Source: PFL25 sp046260155 (lineage in GTDB: Bacteria > Chloroflexota > Anaerolineae > Anaerolineales > UBA4823). From it: a stretch of 64,000 bases of DNA. The first letter of the stretch is position 1. Each line of letters starts with the position of its first letter. Location: NCBI GenBank assembly GCA_046260155.1, contig JBJYXV010000050.1, forward strand, positions 1-64,000. The letters run 5' to 3'. The notes beneath the pieces are model-generated. The model saw only the letters and a list, made by a program, of their open reading frames with translations, made no database searches and was not told where the DNA came from. The position numbers and the translations under genes were made by a program. Positions 25,663 through 34,336 of this stretch are shown one piece after another.

Positions 25663-26925
25663 CTATAACTCCGAAAGCCGGGGATTGAGAATTTCCGACA
25701 AGCTCTCTCCCAGCATACTGAATGCCAGGGTGACCATGGTCACCATCAGACCTGGGAAAGTGATCAACCACCAGGCCCGGCGCACATAATCCTGTCCCCG
25801 TGCCAGATCAATACCCCAATCCGGGGTGTCCGGAGGCAGGCCAAAACCGAGGAAGCTCAACCCCGCCTCGGTCAGGATAGCATCGGCGACATTTACCGAG
25901 AAGATGATCACCACCGAAGGAATCACGTTCGGAAATATATAACGCCAGAGAATGGTGCGTGACTTTGCGCCCAGACTTTGCGCAGCTTCAATGTACAGTT
26001 CTTCCTTTACCGAAAGCACCTGGCCCCGCACAATCCGGAAATAAGTAGGAATATACAAAACAGCAATCGCAATGATAATATTGGTGATACCGGCGCCTAA
26101 AACTGCTGCGATGGAAATAGCCAGGATCAACCCGGGGAATGCATACAGGCTGTCCATGATCAATGTTAAAACACGATCCAACGATCCCCCAACGTAAGCA
26201 CTGATTAATCCCAGGGGTACGCCGATTACCAAGGCGAATAATGCGGAACTTAATCCAACGATCAATGCAATCCGTGTCCCCCAAATAATGCGGCTTAAGA
26301 TATCCTGCCCGATTTGATTGGTACCCAGCACAAAACCACTTTCTGCTGCTTCACGTAATCCGCTGGCGACTTCGAGAGCAGGATAATTTTCCATGACCCC
26401 TTCCAGCTCCTGTGGTGAAGCAACGAAGCCATCGACCTCACCTGCCTGCAGGGCATCCAGCCCTTCCTCGAGTGTTTCAAACCGTTTCGGCCGCGGTTGG
26501 TAGCGCACACCTTCTTCAGCCGTCGCGTTCAGTTCATCCAGCGCATCCCGTAATGCCTGGCTGGAAGGCGTCGCAACCTGGTAACCGATGTAATTGCTGC
26601 TGTCCGCTATCTGGCGAAGCGATGTCACTCCGGAATCTACTGTGGTGACAAGTACATAAGAAGAAGGTGGTTCTCCTGGCGCCAGTAGCGAGGGCCCCAC
26701 TTCAGCCCGCGGATCATGGGGCGCAAACCACTGCGGGAAAAACCCCACAATAATGACAAATAACAATAATAGAGCACTGAATACCACAAACCACCAGTCA
26801 CCACCATACCACTTGCGCGCCATTAACATACGCCGGACTATACCAACCTGATCCAGCTCCAGCATCCAATCTGGGACCGTCTCCGCAGAGGGTGAGAATT
26901 CAAAATCCGATTGTGTTTTTGACAT
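25663..26925 (-). CDS. OppC-type permease with an inserted extracytoplasmic domain
   Basis: The 420-residue permease is about 120 residues longer than usual. After the first membrane helix (about 44-62) and the FAPHDPRAEV segment, normal OppC proteins reach the GTDxxGRD box within some 20 residues. Here residues about 78-196 intervene before LGTNQIGQDILSR. The insert contains GVTSLRQIADSSNYIGYQV and a LEEGLDALQAGEVDGFVAS segment, which resembles half of a family-3 solute-binding domain. The remaining five helices and the EAA loop (EAAQSLGAKSRTILWRYIFPN) are normal. The insert should lie outside the membrane, where it might contact the permuted binding protein. Confidence 0.88.
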   Translation of the reverse strand: MSKTQSDFEFSPSAETVPDWMLELDQVGIVRRMLMARKWYGGDWWFVVFSALLLLFVIIVGFFPQWFAPHDPRAEVGPSLLAPGEPPSSYVLVTTVDSGVTSLRQIADSSNYIGYQVATPSSQALRDALDELNATAEEGVRYQPRPKRFETLEEGLDALQAGEVDGFVASPQELEGVMENYPALEVASGLREAAESGFVLGTNQIGQDILSRIIWGTRIALIVGLSSALFALVIGVPLGLISAYVGGSLDRVLTLIMDSLYAFPGLILAISIAAVLGAGITNIIIAIAVLYIPTYFRIVRGQVLSVKEELYIEAAQSLGAKSRTILWRYIFPNVIPSVVIIFSVNVADAILTEAGLSFLGFGLPPDTPDWGIDLARGQDYVRRAWWLITFPGLMVTMVTLAFSMLGESLSEILNPRLSEL

Positions 26926-26966
26926 TAGAGTTATCCATATTGAGATGAGGTTGGAAATTATGATGA

Positions 26967-27989
26967 CTAATAACGGATACGCGGGTCAATAAAGGCGTAC
27001 AGAACATCCATGGCAAGACTGATGCCAGCCACAAAAACAGCAAACACGGCAATGGTTGACTGAACGGCAGTATAATCTCGCAATTGGATGCGCGTGACCA
27101 GGTAGCGGCCGATCCCGGGCCAGGAAAAGGTGGTCTCAGTAAGCACTGCCCCTGCCATCAGAATAGCCAGCTGCAAACCGATCAATGTCAGGATGGGGAT
27201 AAATGTGTTGCGCAAAGCGTGCCGGTATGCCAGGCGCCCCTCTGGTATCCCTCGGGCCCGACCAGCAGTGATGAAATCCGCGTGCAGCATCTCGATCATG
27301 TTCACCCTCGTCAGCCGGATAAAAACTCCAGCCAGTGCCAAACCCAGCGTGGTCGCGGGCAAGATCAGGTGGCGCAGGGCTGATACTAGTGCTGCCCAGT
27401 TGCGGGTCAGGATGGCATCCAGGATATAAAAATTGGTAATGGAATTAAAGTTAATCAGCAGCAGGGGATCCATCCGCCCAGCTAGAGGCAAGAGATTGAG
27501 GCGTACGGAAAAGATGATTTGAAATATGAGTCCCATGAAGAAGATTGGGATGGAATAGACGATGATGCTGAATAAGCGGATACCGAAATCAATCGGTTTC
27601 TTGCGCCTCGTGGCAGCATAAGCCCCCAACCCTATACCCACGACTGCGGTGAAAGTCATTGCAGGTACAGTCAGTTCGATCGTCGCAGGAAGTTTCTCGC
27701 CCAGCTCCTGGATGATGGGACGCTCGCCCTGAGTGAGGGCAGTTCCAAAATCCAGGGTGACTGTCTTCCACAAGAAATCAAAGTACTGCACGTAAAGCGG
27801 ACGGTTGAGTCCCAGGCGTTCAGCGATGCGATCAGCCTGCTCGGCACTGACCCGCGGTCCGAGCTGGGAACGGATCGGATCACCCGGTAGAATGCGCATG
27901 ATGAAGAAGACAAATGTGATCAAGATCAGCACCATGGGGATGGTGAGCAGCAAGCGAGTGATCAAGAAATTACGGAAGGAAGCAGACAT
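26967..27989 (-). CDS. OppB-type permease
   Basis: The 340-residue inner-membrane permease has an N-terminal helix with the family motif FVFFIMRILPGDP, about six membrane segments and the EAA-type cytoplasmic loop (ARGIPEGRLAYRHALRN). It forms the translocation channel with the OppC-type permease encoded 41 bases downstream. Length and motifs are normal. A hairpin lies between the binding-protein gene and this one. Confidence 0.93.
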   Translation of the reverse strand: MSASFRNFLITRLLLTIPMVLILITFVFFIMRILPGDPIRSQLGPRVSAEQADRIAERLGLNRPLYVQYFDFLWKTVTLDFGTALTQGERPIIQELGEKLPATIELTVPAMTFTAVVGIGLGAYAATRRKKPIDFGIRLFSIIVYSIPIFFMGLIFQIIFSVRLNLLPLAGRMDPLLLINFNSITNFYILDAILTRNWAALVSALRHLILPATTLGLALAGVFIRLTRVNMIEMLHADFITAGRARGIPEGRLAYRHALRNTFIPILTLIGLQLAILMAGAVLTETTFSWPGIGRYLVTRIQLRDYTAVQSTIAVFAVFVAGISLAMDVLYAFIDPRIRY

Positions 27990-28017
27990 GCGCGTAGCTC
28001 CTGGAGGATAATAAATT

Positions 28018-28044
28018 AAGGGGCGAGGACTTGCCCCGCCCCTT
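28018..28044 (-). promoter_or_regulatory. Intra-operon hairpin between binding protein and OppB genes
   Basis: On the minus strand AAGGGGCG and CGCCCCTT (plus 28037-28044 and 28018-28025) form an 8-bp stem with an 11-base loop, followed by a weak AATTTATTAT tract. Such hairpins usually protect or partly terminate the transcript so the binding protein is made in excess. Confidence 0.6.
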
Positions 28045-28104
28045 AAAAACGATCATGCTATCAACCCATTGGTCGGGGTTAAGCTCGAGGCTTCTAACTC
28101 GAAC

Positions 28105-29874
28105 TTATGGCACATCACACGCGTGTGTTTCAGTCCAATTTTCCACGCCCAATGGATAGCAGTGATTGAACACCATGTAACGCAGAGACGGGGCATCAAC
28201 CTTGGTGACAGTCAAGCCCTCAACATCCATCAAGCGGGTGGCTTCTACTGGTCCCAAGATACGCCAGGCGATGTCAATCTCGCCGCTCTCGACAGCATTC
28301 GACATGGTGGTCGGGTCGGCAAAGTAGCGCACAATCACATTGGGGATGAGAGGCGCATCGCCATAGTAATTCGGATTGGCTTCCAGAACCAACTGCTCAC
28401 CAGGAGTGTAGGAGACCATGCGGTAAGCACCATTCCCATCGATGCTCTCTGGGAATTGGACGATCTCATCCACCGGGAACTGGTTAGGGTTCGCCGGGAT
28501 GAAGGGTGCAGTTGCAGACAGGGCGGGGAAGAAGCCAAAAGTATCCTTCAGGTGATAGGCCACCGTCAGATCATCCACTGCTTCCACGCTGTCCACGTAC
28601 ACCTGGATCAAACCGGAAACCTGACCTTCTAGGGTGTTGAGGCGATCCCATGAATCAACATAAGTCTGGGCGTTGATCGGGGTACCATCCGCAAATTGGA
28701 GGCCTTCACGCAGTGTATAGGTATAGGTTAAACCATCTTCGCTGACCGTTGGTAATTCGGCAGCTGCACCGGGCACCAGATCGGCTGTACCAGGTACGTA
28801 TTTCAAGAGTGGCTCGCCTGTATTCTTGAGAATCTCCCAGTCATGAGTTGCATAGGCATCCTGGGGATCCAGGCTGTTGACCTCGTCGGTGGTACCGATG
28901 ATGATCGTGTCAGCACTGCCAGATACTGGCTCGGCACCCTCACCAAAGCTGACCACATCATATGAAAATTCGAATGGAGCGCCGATGGCAACACCTTCGA
29001 CACCATTGCGTACGGTGATGAATTCCGGTTCCCAGAACAAAGGAATGGTAGGCAGATCCACAGCATAAAAATCGCCAAGTTCTTTGTAGGTCTCTTCACG
29101 CACAGCGGGGTCGGACGAAGCAGCACCCCTCAACAACAGAGCGTCCATCTCCTCGTTGCAATAGAAAATGCCGTTATCATTCGATGCACCGCAGGAGGCA
29201 AATGGCGAGAGCCAGGTTTCCGGATCGACGAAATCAGGGAACCAACCCAGCATAAAGAAGGGCAGTTCACCGGCTACGAAGCTGTCCACGTACTCGGCCC
29301 AGTTCTGGCTGACCAGCTCAACCTGCACCATACCGGTCTCTTCTAATTGTTCCTTGATTACCTGCATGACGTCAGCCGTGGTGGTTCCATAGTGTTCTGG
29401 CGGGTACCACAGCTCAAAAACGAAGGGATTCTCTTCCGAGTATCCTTCCTGGGTGAGCAGCTCTTTCGCCATTTCCAGGTCACGCGTACCATATTTTTCC
29501 AGGAATGGCTCGGTAGCATATGGGTATCCAGGGGGTACCATGTGATAAGCAGGAGGGTTGCGCCCTTCGAAAACTCGATCGACGATTACCTCACGGTCGA
29601 TGGCCGCCGCGACTGCCTGGCGTAAACCTTGCGTCCATAAAGGTCCTTCTGCCATGGGAGCTTCGGTTGGCTCTTCCATCGGTGCTTCGGTCGGTTCCTC
29701 CATGGGAACTTCTGTCGGCTCTTCCATGGGAGCTTCTGTCGGCTCTTCCATGGGCGCTTCCGTGGCGACAACTTCTTCAGTCGGCGCTTCGGTTGCTGCC
29801 GGTGCGCAGGCGGCCAGCACCAGGCTGGCTACCAGGAGCACTGCAAACAATGCAAAAATTTTCTTGTGTTTCAT
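28105..29874 (-). CDS. Family-5 peptide-binding lipoprotein, circularly permuted
   Basis: The 589-residue lipoprotein (lipobox LVLAAC, Cys23) begins with a Glu/Pro/Thr/Met linker of four 8-residue repeats. The order of the family-5 domain is then reversed. Residues about 79-318 hold what is normally the C-terminal part: LRQAVAAAIDRE, the MVPPGYPYA segment, AKELLTQEGYS and a final strand FSYDVVSF. Residues about 321-589 hold the normal N-terminal part: DTIIIGTTDEVNSLDP, YTLREGLQFADGTP, VLEANPNYYGDAP and SLRYMVFNHCYP. Joining the C-terminus (HACDVP) to residue 79 (LWTQGLRQA) restores the usual order. It should capture oligopeptides for the transporter. AGGAGAG precedes the ATG. Confidence 0.88.
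   Translation of the reverse strand: MKHKKIFALFAVLLVASLVLAACAPAATEAPTEEVVATEAPMEEPTEAPMEEPTEVPMEEPTEAPMEEPTEAPMAEGPLWTQGLRQAVAAAIDREVIVDRVFEGRNPPAYHMVPPGYPYATEPFLEKYGTRDLEMAKELLTQEGYSEENPFVFELWYPPEHYGTTTADVMQVIKEQLEETGMVQVELVSQNWAEYVDSFVAGELPFFMLGWFPDFVDPETWLSPFASCGASNDNGIFYCNEEMDALLLRGAASSDPAVREETYKELGDFYAVDLPTIPLFWEPEFITVRNGVEGVAIGAPFEFSYDVVSFGEGAEPVSGSADTIIIGTTDEVNSLDPQDAYATHDWEILKNTGEPLLKYVPGTADLVPGAAAELPTVSEDGLTYTYTLREGLQFADGTPINAQTYVDSWDRLNTLEGQVSGLIQVYVDSVEAVDDLTVAYHLKDTFGFFPALSATAPFIPANPNQFPVDEIVQFPESIDGNGAYRMVSYTPGEQLVLEANPNYYGDAPLIPNVIVRYFADPTTMSNAVESGEIDIAWRILGPVEATRLMDVEGLTVTKVDAPSLRYMVFNHCYPLGVENWTETHACDVP
29653..29748 (-). repeat. Four 24-bp tandem repeats in the binding-protein linker
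   Basis: Four units of EEPTEAPM (residues 43-74; one unit has Val for Ala) are encoded by near-identical 24-base repeats. They form a flexible acidic tether between the lipid anchor and the permuted domain. Confidence 0.85.
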
Positions 29875-30214
29875 CTTTCTCTCCTCTTTAAATCGTTATC
29901 ACTGTTGTGCTTCTCATTAACTGTGCAATAGGATAAATATCTCTCCACGTCACCTCCTTTGCGAATATTAGGATTAATTAATTGAGCTGCTGGGTTATTA
30001 TTATACAATATTCTAGTGTGCAGCCAGATATTAGGTTCTTCCAGTCGAAGAGACCCTTATAACTCTTACTGATTATATACAGGGTAGGTTCAAAATCAAT
30101 TTATCTAAAAATACGCAGTTTGTCAACTTATAATATGACACCTGACACTTATAAAGGAATATTTAGATTGATACAATCTAATTAGGTTGATTAATGCAAT
30201 TAAAGGAGTTATTT
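29875..30214. promoter_or_regulatory. Divergent promoter region, transporter operon and small Cys/His protein
   Basis: This 340-base AT-rich stretch separates divergent genes. On the minus strand a TATAAT-like box (plus 30000-30005) could serve the transporter operon, though its -35 is poor and the leader would be over 100 bases. On the plus strand TATAAT at 30129-30134 and TATAAA at 30150-30155 are candidate -10 boxes for the gene at 30215. No other gene is seen in it. Confidence 0.45.
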
Positions 30215-30445
30215 ATGGCCGAGAAATCCTGGCAAACATTAAAGGTTCAATACTGCCACCACGTAGATGAAGAAGTCGGTTTAGAAGCCGAATTGGTATT
30301 TCCATCCGAGTACATGCCAGATCAACCGCCGCGCATCCTGGCTCACCGCTGCTCTCACGGCCTCTCCTGCAACCTGGATGGACGCCCCAGCTGTCTCTGG
30401 GCTGGGACCAACCCGGCTTACGATCCATTCATTGTGAAGGATTAG
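30215..30445 (+). CDS. Small Cys/His-containing protein, unknown
   Basis: The 76-residue protein has no family I recognise. It has Cys14 and two His (YCHH) near the N-terminus and a conserved-looking HRCSHGLSCNLDGRPSC segment in the C-terminal half, which could bind a metal. The end is NPAYDPF. The ATG at 30215 follows AAAGGAG by seven bases; the ATG seven codons upstream has no ribosome site. It stands alone between a divergent promoter region and a strong terminator, so it is a monocistronic unit and probably real. Confidence 0.65.
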   Translation: MAEKSWQTLKVQYCHHVDEEVGLEAELVFPSEYMPDQPPRILAHRCSHGLSCNLDGRPSCLWAGTNPAYDPFIVKD

Positions 30446-30487
30446 AGTTCAAGCCCCAATTATCTAGCAATTGACACCATCATCAAG

Positions 30488-30521
30488 AAAGATCCCACAC
30501 CTTTGTATGGGATCTTTTTTT
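30488..30521 (+). terminator. Rho-independent terminator after the small Cys/His protein gene
   Basis: A perfect 10-bp stem (AAAGATCCCA 30488-30497, TGGGATCTTT 30508-30517) with a ten-base loop runs into further T residues. Confidence 0.9.
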
Positions 30522-30651
30522 GGAGTTTCACATTTCTTCACTCGCAAGAGAGTTACCCGAGCTTATCCGGGATTGGCAATCCCATTCTCTTAATCTTGCG
30601 TAGGATTCTTAATCCTAATTGAGCACTTTTTGTATCAAGGGAGCGCACTGC

Positions 30652-31836
30652 TCATTTGATCACCCCCAGTTTTCGTCCTACATTGGCAAATCCTTCCAGC
30701 CCTTGATCAAGGTCTTCTTGTTCGTGAGCAGCAGAGATCATCACGCGGATGCGGGCTTTGCCGCGCGGCACGGTTGGAAAACCGATCGACATGCCAAATA
30801 CACCAGCCTTGAAAAGCTCCCGGCTGAATTCCTGGGCCAGGGAAGCTTCACCCAACATCACCGGTGTGATCGGCGTGGTGCTCGCACCTGTATCAAAGCC
30901 CAGCCTGAGCATTTCTTCTTTGAAGTAGCGCGTGTTCTCCCATAACTTATCGACCAGCTCTGTGGATTCCTCGAGGATATCCACCGCGGCCAGGCAGGCT
31001 GCCACGTCAGGAACTGTCATCGCGGATGAAAACAAGAATGGGCGCCCGCGTTGTCGAAGCCATTCAATGATTAATGGATCCCCAGCGACAACACCGCCAA
31101 CGACCCCAAAAGCTTTTGAAAGTGTACCAACCTCAACATCCACCTTACCGTGCAGCCCATAATGGTCAACGATCCCCCGCCCTCCAGTTCCCAGGACTCC
31201 CTCCCCATGCGCATCATCCACCATCAGGATCGCCTCATACCCCTGGGTAACAGCGTAGATCTCATCTAATGGAGCGACATCGCCATCCATGCTGAAGACG
31301 CCATCTGTAATCACCATTGCCCGCTCAAATTTACTTCTATTCTCATCCAGGGCACGTTTCAGGTCCTGTGCGTCACAATGGGCATAGCGTACAATATCTG
31401 CCCGCGATAGCCGCGAGCCATCGATAATGCTGGCATGGTTGAGCTCATCGGAGAAAATCACATCCCCCCGCCCGACCAGTGCAGGGATGGTACCTGTATT
31501 GGCATTGAAGCCAGATTGGAAGGTAATCGCAGCCTCGACGCCTTTAAACTTGGCTAAACGTTTTTCAAGATTGACATGAAGATCCATGGTCCCCGCGATG
31601 CTGCGTACTGCAGCGGGACCGACCCCATATTCCACAATCGCTTTGCGGACAGCTTCTACAATGCGCGGGTGGTTTGCCAATCCGAGGTAATTATTTGAAC
31701 AGAAATTTAATACCCGCTGCCCATCAACAACCAGCCAGGCTCCCTGCGGGGAGCTCAGCGTGCGGATCTGGTTATACAAACCGCTTTCGGTTAGAGCTTG
31801 TAATTCATCTTTGATCCATTGCAGTTTTGTTGACAT
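30652..31836 (-). CDS. kbl: Glycine C-acetyltransferase (2-amino-3-ketobutyrate CoA ligase) family
   Basis: The 394-residue PLP enzyme of the alpha-oxoamine synthase family has NFCSNNYLGLANHP at the N-terminus, SGFNANTGT, the cofactor site DDAHGEGVLG and the PLP lysine in GTLSKAFGVVGG. Kbl makes or cleaves 2-amino-3-ketobutyrate from glycine and acetyl-CoA in threonine breakdown. The relative BioF (biotin synthesis) has a similar fold and cannot be fully excluded, but no other biotin gene is nearby. The ATG at 31836 with AAGGA upstream is preferred to one five codons earlier. Confidence 0.8.
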   Translation of the reverse strand: MSTKLQWIKDELQALTESGLYNQIRTLSSPQGAWLVVDGQRVLNFCSNNYLGLANHPRIVEAVRKAIVEYGVGPAAVRSIAGTMDLHVNLEKRLAKFKGVEAAITFQSGFNANTGTIPALVGRGDVIFSDELNHASIIDGSRLSRADIVRYAHCDAQDLKRALDENRSKFERAMVITDGVFSMDGDVAPLDEIYAVTQGYEAILMVDDAHGEGVLGTGGRGIVDHYGLHGKVDVEVGTLSKAFGVVGGVVAGDPLIIEWLRQRGRPFLFSSAMTVPDVAACLAAVDILEESTELVDKLWENTRYFKEEMLRLGFDTGASTTPITPVMLGEASLAQEFSRELFKAGVFGMSIGFPTVPRGKARIRVMISAAHEQEDLDQGLEGFANVGRKLGVIK

Positions 31837-31847
31837 TTTGATCCTTT

Positions 31848-32831
31848 TCAATCCTTCTTTTTTCTTCCTCTGCCGATAAAACGGCCAAAAACTTCAGAGG
31901 CAGTTGGAGCTTCGACGGTGGTTGTCCCCTCTGCAGCCCAATTGGCTGCCAGGCGTCCATTTACCCACATTTGTCTTCCCTCACGAGCACGGTTGAGTCT
32001 CTCGTCTAGAGTTTCCGGGTCTTCATTGAAGAGATCGTTGCGAATTGCGTTTATCGCAGCCACCGCACCATCCAGGACACGCATAACGTTTTCCCGGTTG
32101 AGCATTGCCGCTGTTGTCAAACTCGATGCCCCAGTTGGATACATAACCGGAGCAGTAACGTCTGCAAAAGAACGACCAGCGATTTTTCGCCCTTCCTGCC
32201 AACCTGGTTGGTCAACGGTCGCATTGAGCAATCCAGCAGCCATCAGCTGTGGCAAAATATGGGTGGCGGCCACCAAACCATCCATTTCCAGTGGATCGGC
32301 GAACAATGGGGTTGCACCCAGCAGGCGCGTTAGATCTGCAGCCAGTTTGATCGCCTCTGAGGGAGTACCGGGCGGTGTCACGATGCCCATTAACCCATCC
32401 CGGAACAGGTCCGCGCGAGCCGCTTCCGCACCGGTATCGATATCATGCAGGTAAAGCGGGTTAAGCACTGGCGTCAAACCAACGTAATATCGTTCTTCTG
32501 GCAGCAGTTCCTGTGCCCAGGCAGCCACTTTCTGTTTTACAGGCCCGGTATCCATGATCACGACAGCAGGTTTGAGATCATCCTTGATCAAATTCAGTGT
32601 TTCCTGAATTTGATCAACCGGCAGCGACATCAAAATCATGTCCGCATCTTCCACCGCAGAGTATAAATTCACCGAGACTTTATCCAGGGCACCCAGCTTC
32701 TCTGCCCTGCGGGCAGCACGAATTTCTTTATCATGGCCCACGCGATAGAGCAGCTCAGTTTGATCTGTCAAGGCTAGACCCACGGAAGTTCCTACCTGAC
32801 CCAGACCAATGATTGTTAATTGGACAGCCAT
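31848..32831 (-). CDS. tyrA: Prephenate/arogenate dehydrogenase family protein
   Basis: The 327-residue protein has an N-terminal Rossmann nucleotide site (IIGLGQVGTSVGLAL), MSLPVDQIQE, and a helical C-terminal domain (LEMDGLVAATHILPQLMA), the layout of TyrA. TyrA oxidatively decarboxylates prephenate or arogenate in tyrosine synthesis. The prephenate-binding His cannot be pinned with certainty, and the long polar tail after residue 280 is unusual, so another substrate is possible. It lies 11 bases before kbl and nine after the HD-domain gene. Confidence 0.7.
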   Translation of the reverse strand: MAVQLTIIGLGQVGTSVGLALTDQTELLYRVGHDKEIRAARRAEKLGALDKVSVNLYSAVEDADMILMSLPVDQIQETLNLIKDDLKPAVVIMDTGPVKQKVAAWAQELLPEERYYVGLTPVLNPLYLHDIDTGAEAARADLFRDGLMGIVTPPGTPSEAIKLAADLTRLLGATPLFADPLEMDGLVAATHILPQLMAAGLLNATVDQPGWQEGRKIAGRSFADVTAPVMYPTGASSLTTAAMLNRENVMRVLDGAVAAINAIRNDLFNEDPETLDERLNRAREGRQMWVNGRLAANWAAEGTTTVEAPTASEVFGRFIGRGRKKKD

Positions 32832-32840
32832 CGCTTCACC

Positions 32841-33386
32841 TCAATTCATATCATCGACAGATTGCAGCTTCTGCAAAAGGATATCTTCTCCTGAATGAGG
32901 ATTCAGGGGTAATTGCTCCTGGTGGCGGGCGATTAACCTCACCGCGAGCCGTGATGTACCGCACTCGGCTGCCATTTCTGCACCCCAGACGGGATGTTGT
33001 TCAGCAACAACGAATGCTCGTTTCCAACGAAACCCTTTCACCTGGTTCCCATCGTCACCAGCCCCCCATCTTTGAACGCAGCCAGGGCAGGTGGCTTTCA
33101 CAAGCACAACCAAAACCCGCTCCCAGATTCGCAATGGCATGCGTGTCTTACCTACATCATGCAGTAAAGCTGCAGTCAGGAGATCAGGATCCTGTTCACC
33201 TTGATTTCTCAGCTGGCTGAGTACCATTCTGCTGTGAGCCTGTTCACTTTTCTGCATCCGGCGAAATAATTCAACCTGGGGTTCTGATAAAATCGAACCA
33301 ATCAGATCACCATCCTGCTGTACCGATCGAGTGCTGATCGCCTGCCAAAATTGGCGCGAGCGGTAGAATAAGCGCGAACCATTCAT
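32841..33386 (-). CDS. Small HD-domain hydrolase
   Basis: The 181-residue protein has the HD motif ALLHDVGKTR and a later HP (AEQHPVWGAEM) and IARHQE, as in metal-dependent phosphohydrolases of the HD/HDIG type. Its substrate is unknown. Its start overlaps the stop of the membrane protease gene as ATGA, so the two are translationally coupled. Confidence 0.8.
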   Translation of the reverse strand: MNGSRLFYRSRQFWQAISTRSVQQDGDLIGSILSEPQVELFRRMQKSEQAHSRMVLSQLRNQGEQDPDLLTAALLHDVGKTRMPLRIWERVLVVLVKATCPGCVQRWGAGDDGNQVKGFRWKRAFVVAEQHPVWGAEMAAECGTSRLAVRLIARHQEQLPLNPHSGEDILLQKLQSVDDMN

Positions 33387-34033
33387 CCGGTTAAGACAGA
33401 CATCATGGCCGTTAGCGGTGGACCGATAATCGTGCCCAAAACATTAATGCCCAGGACAGGTCCAAGAAAGACAACAGCCAGCAGGATTAGCGGTCCGTAT
33501 GGGTGAATAGTATCCATCACTCTCTGACCAGAGACTGGAAGCAAATAGTATAAAATCTTCTCACCATCCAGTGGAGCCAATGGGATCAGGTTGAACAACA
33601 TCAAGAGTAGATTGATATAGACAAACTCCCAAAGCAGCTTGTCGAATGAGGGCAGGATCTGGCCAGGGTTCGTCAAAGCCCCAAATTGAGAGACCAATCC
33701 TAACTGAAAGGGGATTGAAGCCAGCAACGCCATCAGGCCATTCGACGCCGGACCGGCAAGAGACACCCACATCATCGCGGCTGATGAACGGCGTGCCAGG
33801 GCATATGGATTCACGGGGACGGGTTTTGCCCACCCGAATCCGACTGCGATTAACATTAAAGAGCCCATCGGATCAAGATGTGCCATCGGATTCAAGGTTA
33901 AACGCCCATTGTTCCTGGGTGTCGGGTCACCAAACCTGTCCGCGGCCCAGGCATGGGCAAATTCATGGATTGCAAAAGCTGTTAATAAAACAAAAATACG
34001 GGATATAAGAGTCGGTAAATTTAGATCAAACAT
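33383..34033 (-). CDS. Site-2 protease-like M50 metalloprotease
   Basis: The 216-residue multi-pass membrane protein has the zinc motif HEFAH (residues about 23-27) and the third-ligand motif NLIPLAPLDG. This compact form without PDZ domain is the Rip2/YwhC-like branch of site-2 proteases. It would cleave membrane-embedded substrates. It heads a minus-strand row with the HD hydrolase, TyrA and Kbl genes, and its promoter faces that of the DUF951 gene. Confidence 0.9.
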   Translation of the reverse strand: MFDLNLPTLISRIFVLLTAFAIHEFAHAWAADRFGDPTPRNNGRLTLNPMAHLDPMGSLMLIAVGFGWAKPVPVNPYALARRSSAAMMWVSLAGPASNGLMALLASIPFQLGLVSQFGALTNPGQILPSFDKLLWEFVYINLLLMLFNLIPLAPLDGEKILYYLLPVSGQRVMDTIHPYGPLILLAVVFLGPVLGINVLGTIIGPPLTAMMSVLTG

Positions 34034-34067
34034 TAAATCTGCCTTTTTCGGCGATTATACCACCGCG

Positions 34068-34076
34068 TGATATAAT
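34068..34076 (+). promoter_or_regulatory. Extended -10 promoter for a probably leaderless mRNA
   Basis: TG-A-TATAAT (34068-34076) ends eight bases before the ATG at 34084, so the expected transcription start falls on or next to that codon. No ribosome site is present. The -35 region is poor. Confidence 0.6.
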
Positions 34077-34083
34077 GCCTCGC

Positions 34084-34293
34084 ATGCTGCCACCCCTGGA
34101 ACTAGGTGATGTAGCGCGTTTACGCAAACCTCACCCATGCGGAGGTTATGATTGGAAGATAGTCCGTCTCGGTGCCGATATTGGTCTGGAATGCCTTACC
34201 TGTGGCCGGCGAATCCTGCTCCCCAGGCGTACCTTAGCCCGGCGATTGAAAACTATTCACCCACAATCAGACGATGAACTTCAGGCGAAATAA
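34084..34293 (+). CDS. DUF951 protein
   Basis: The 69-residue protein has the DUF951 pattern: LELGDVARLRKPHPCGGYDW, IGLECLTCGRRI and a basic PRRTLARRLKTI. The Cys residues and basic patches suggest nucleic-acid or RNA binding with a metal, but the function is unknown. The ATG at 34075 lies within the -10 box, so the ATG at 34084 is chosen and the mRNA is probably leaderless. Confidence 0.85.
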   Translation: MLPPLELGDVARLRKPHPCGGYDWKIVRLGADIGLECLTCGRRILLPRRTLARRLKTIHPQSDDELQAK

Positions 34294-34336
34294 TTCAATC
34301 TGATCTCCATTCAGTACTCCCACTACACATCTCCTT

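Noticed and set aside
28105..29874. A frameshifted or chimeric binding-protein gene
   Set aside because: The frame is unbroken over 589 codons, both junctions are in loops or ends of the fold, and all parts of one domain are present once.
29558..29920. Plus-strand frames opposite the binding-protein linker
   Set aside because: They are shadows of the 24-bp repeat; the minus-strand lipoprotein reading is certain.
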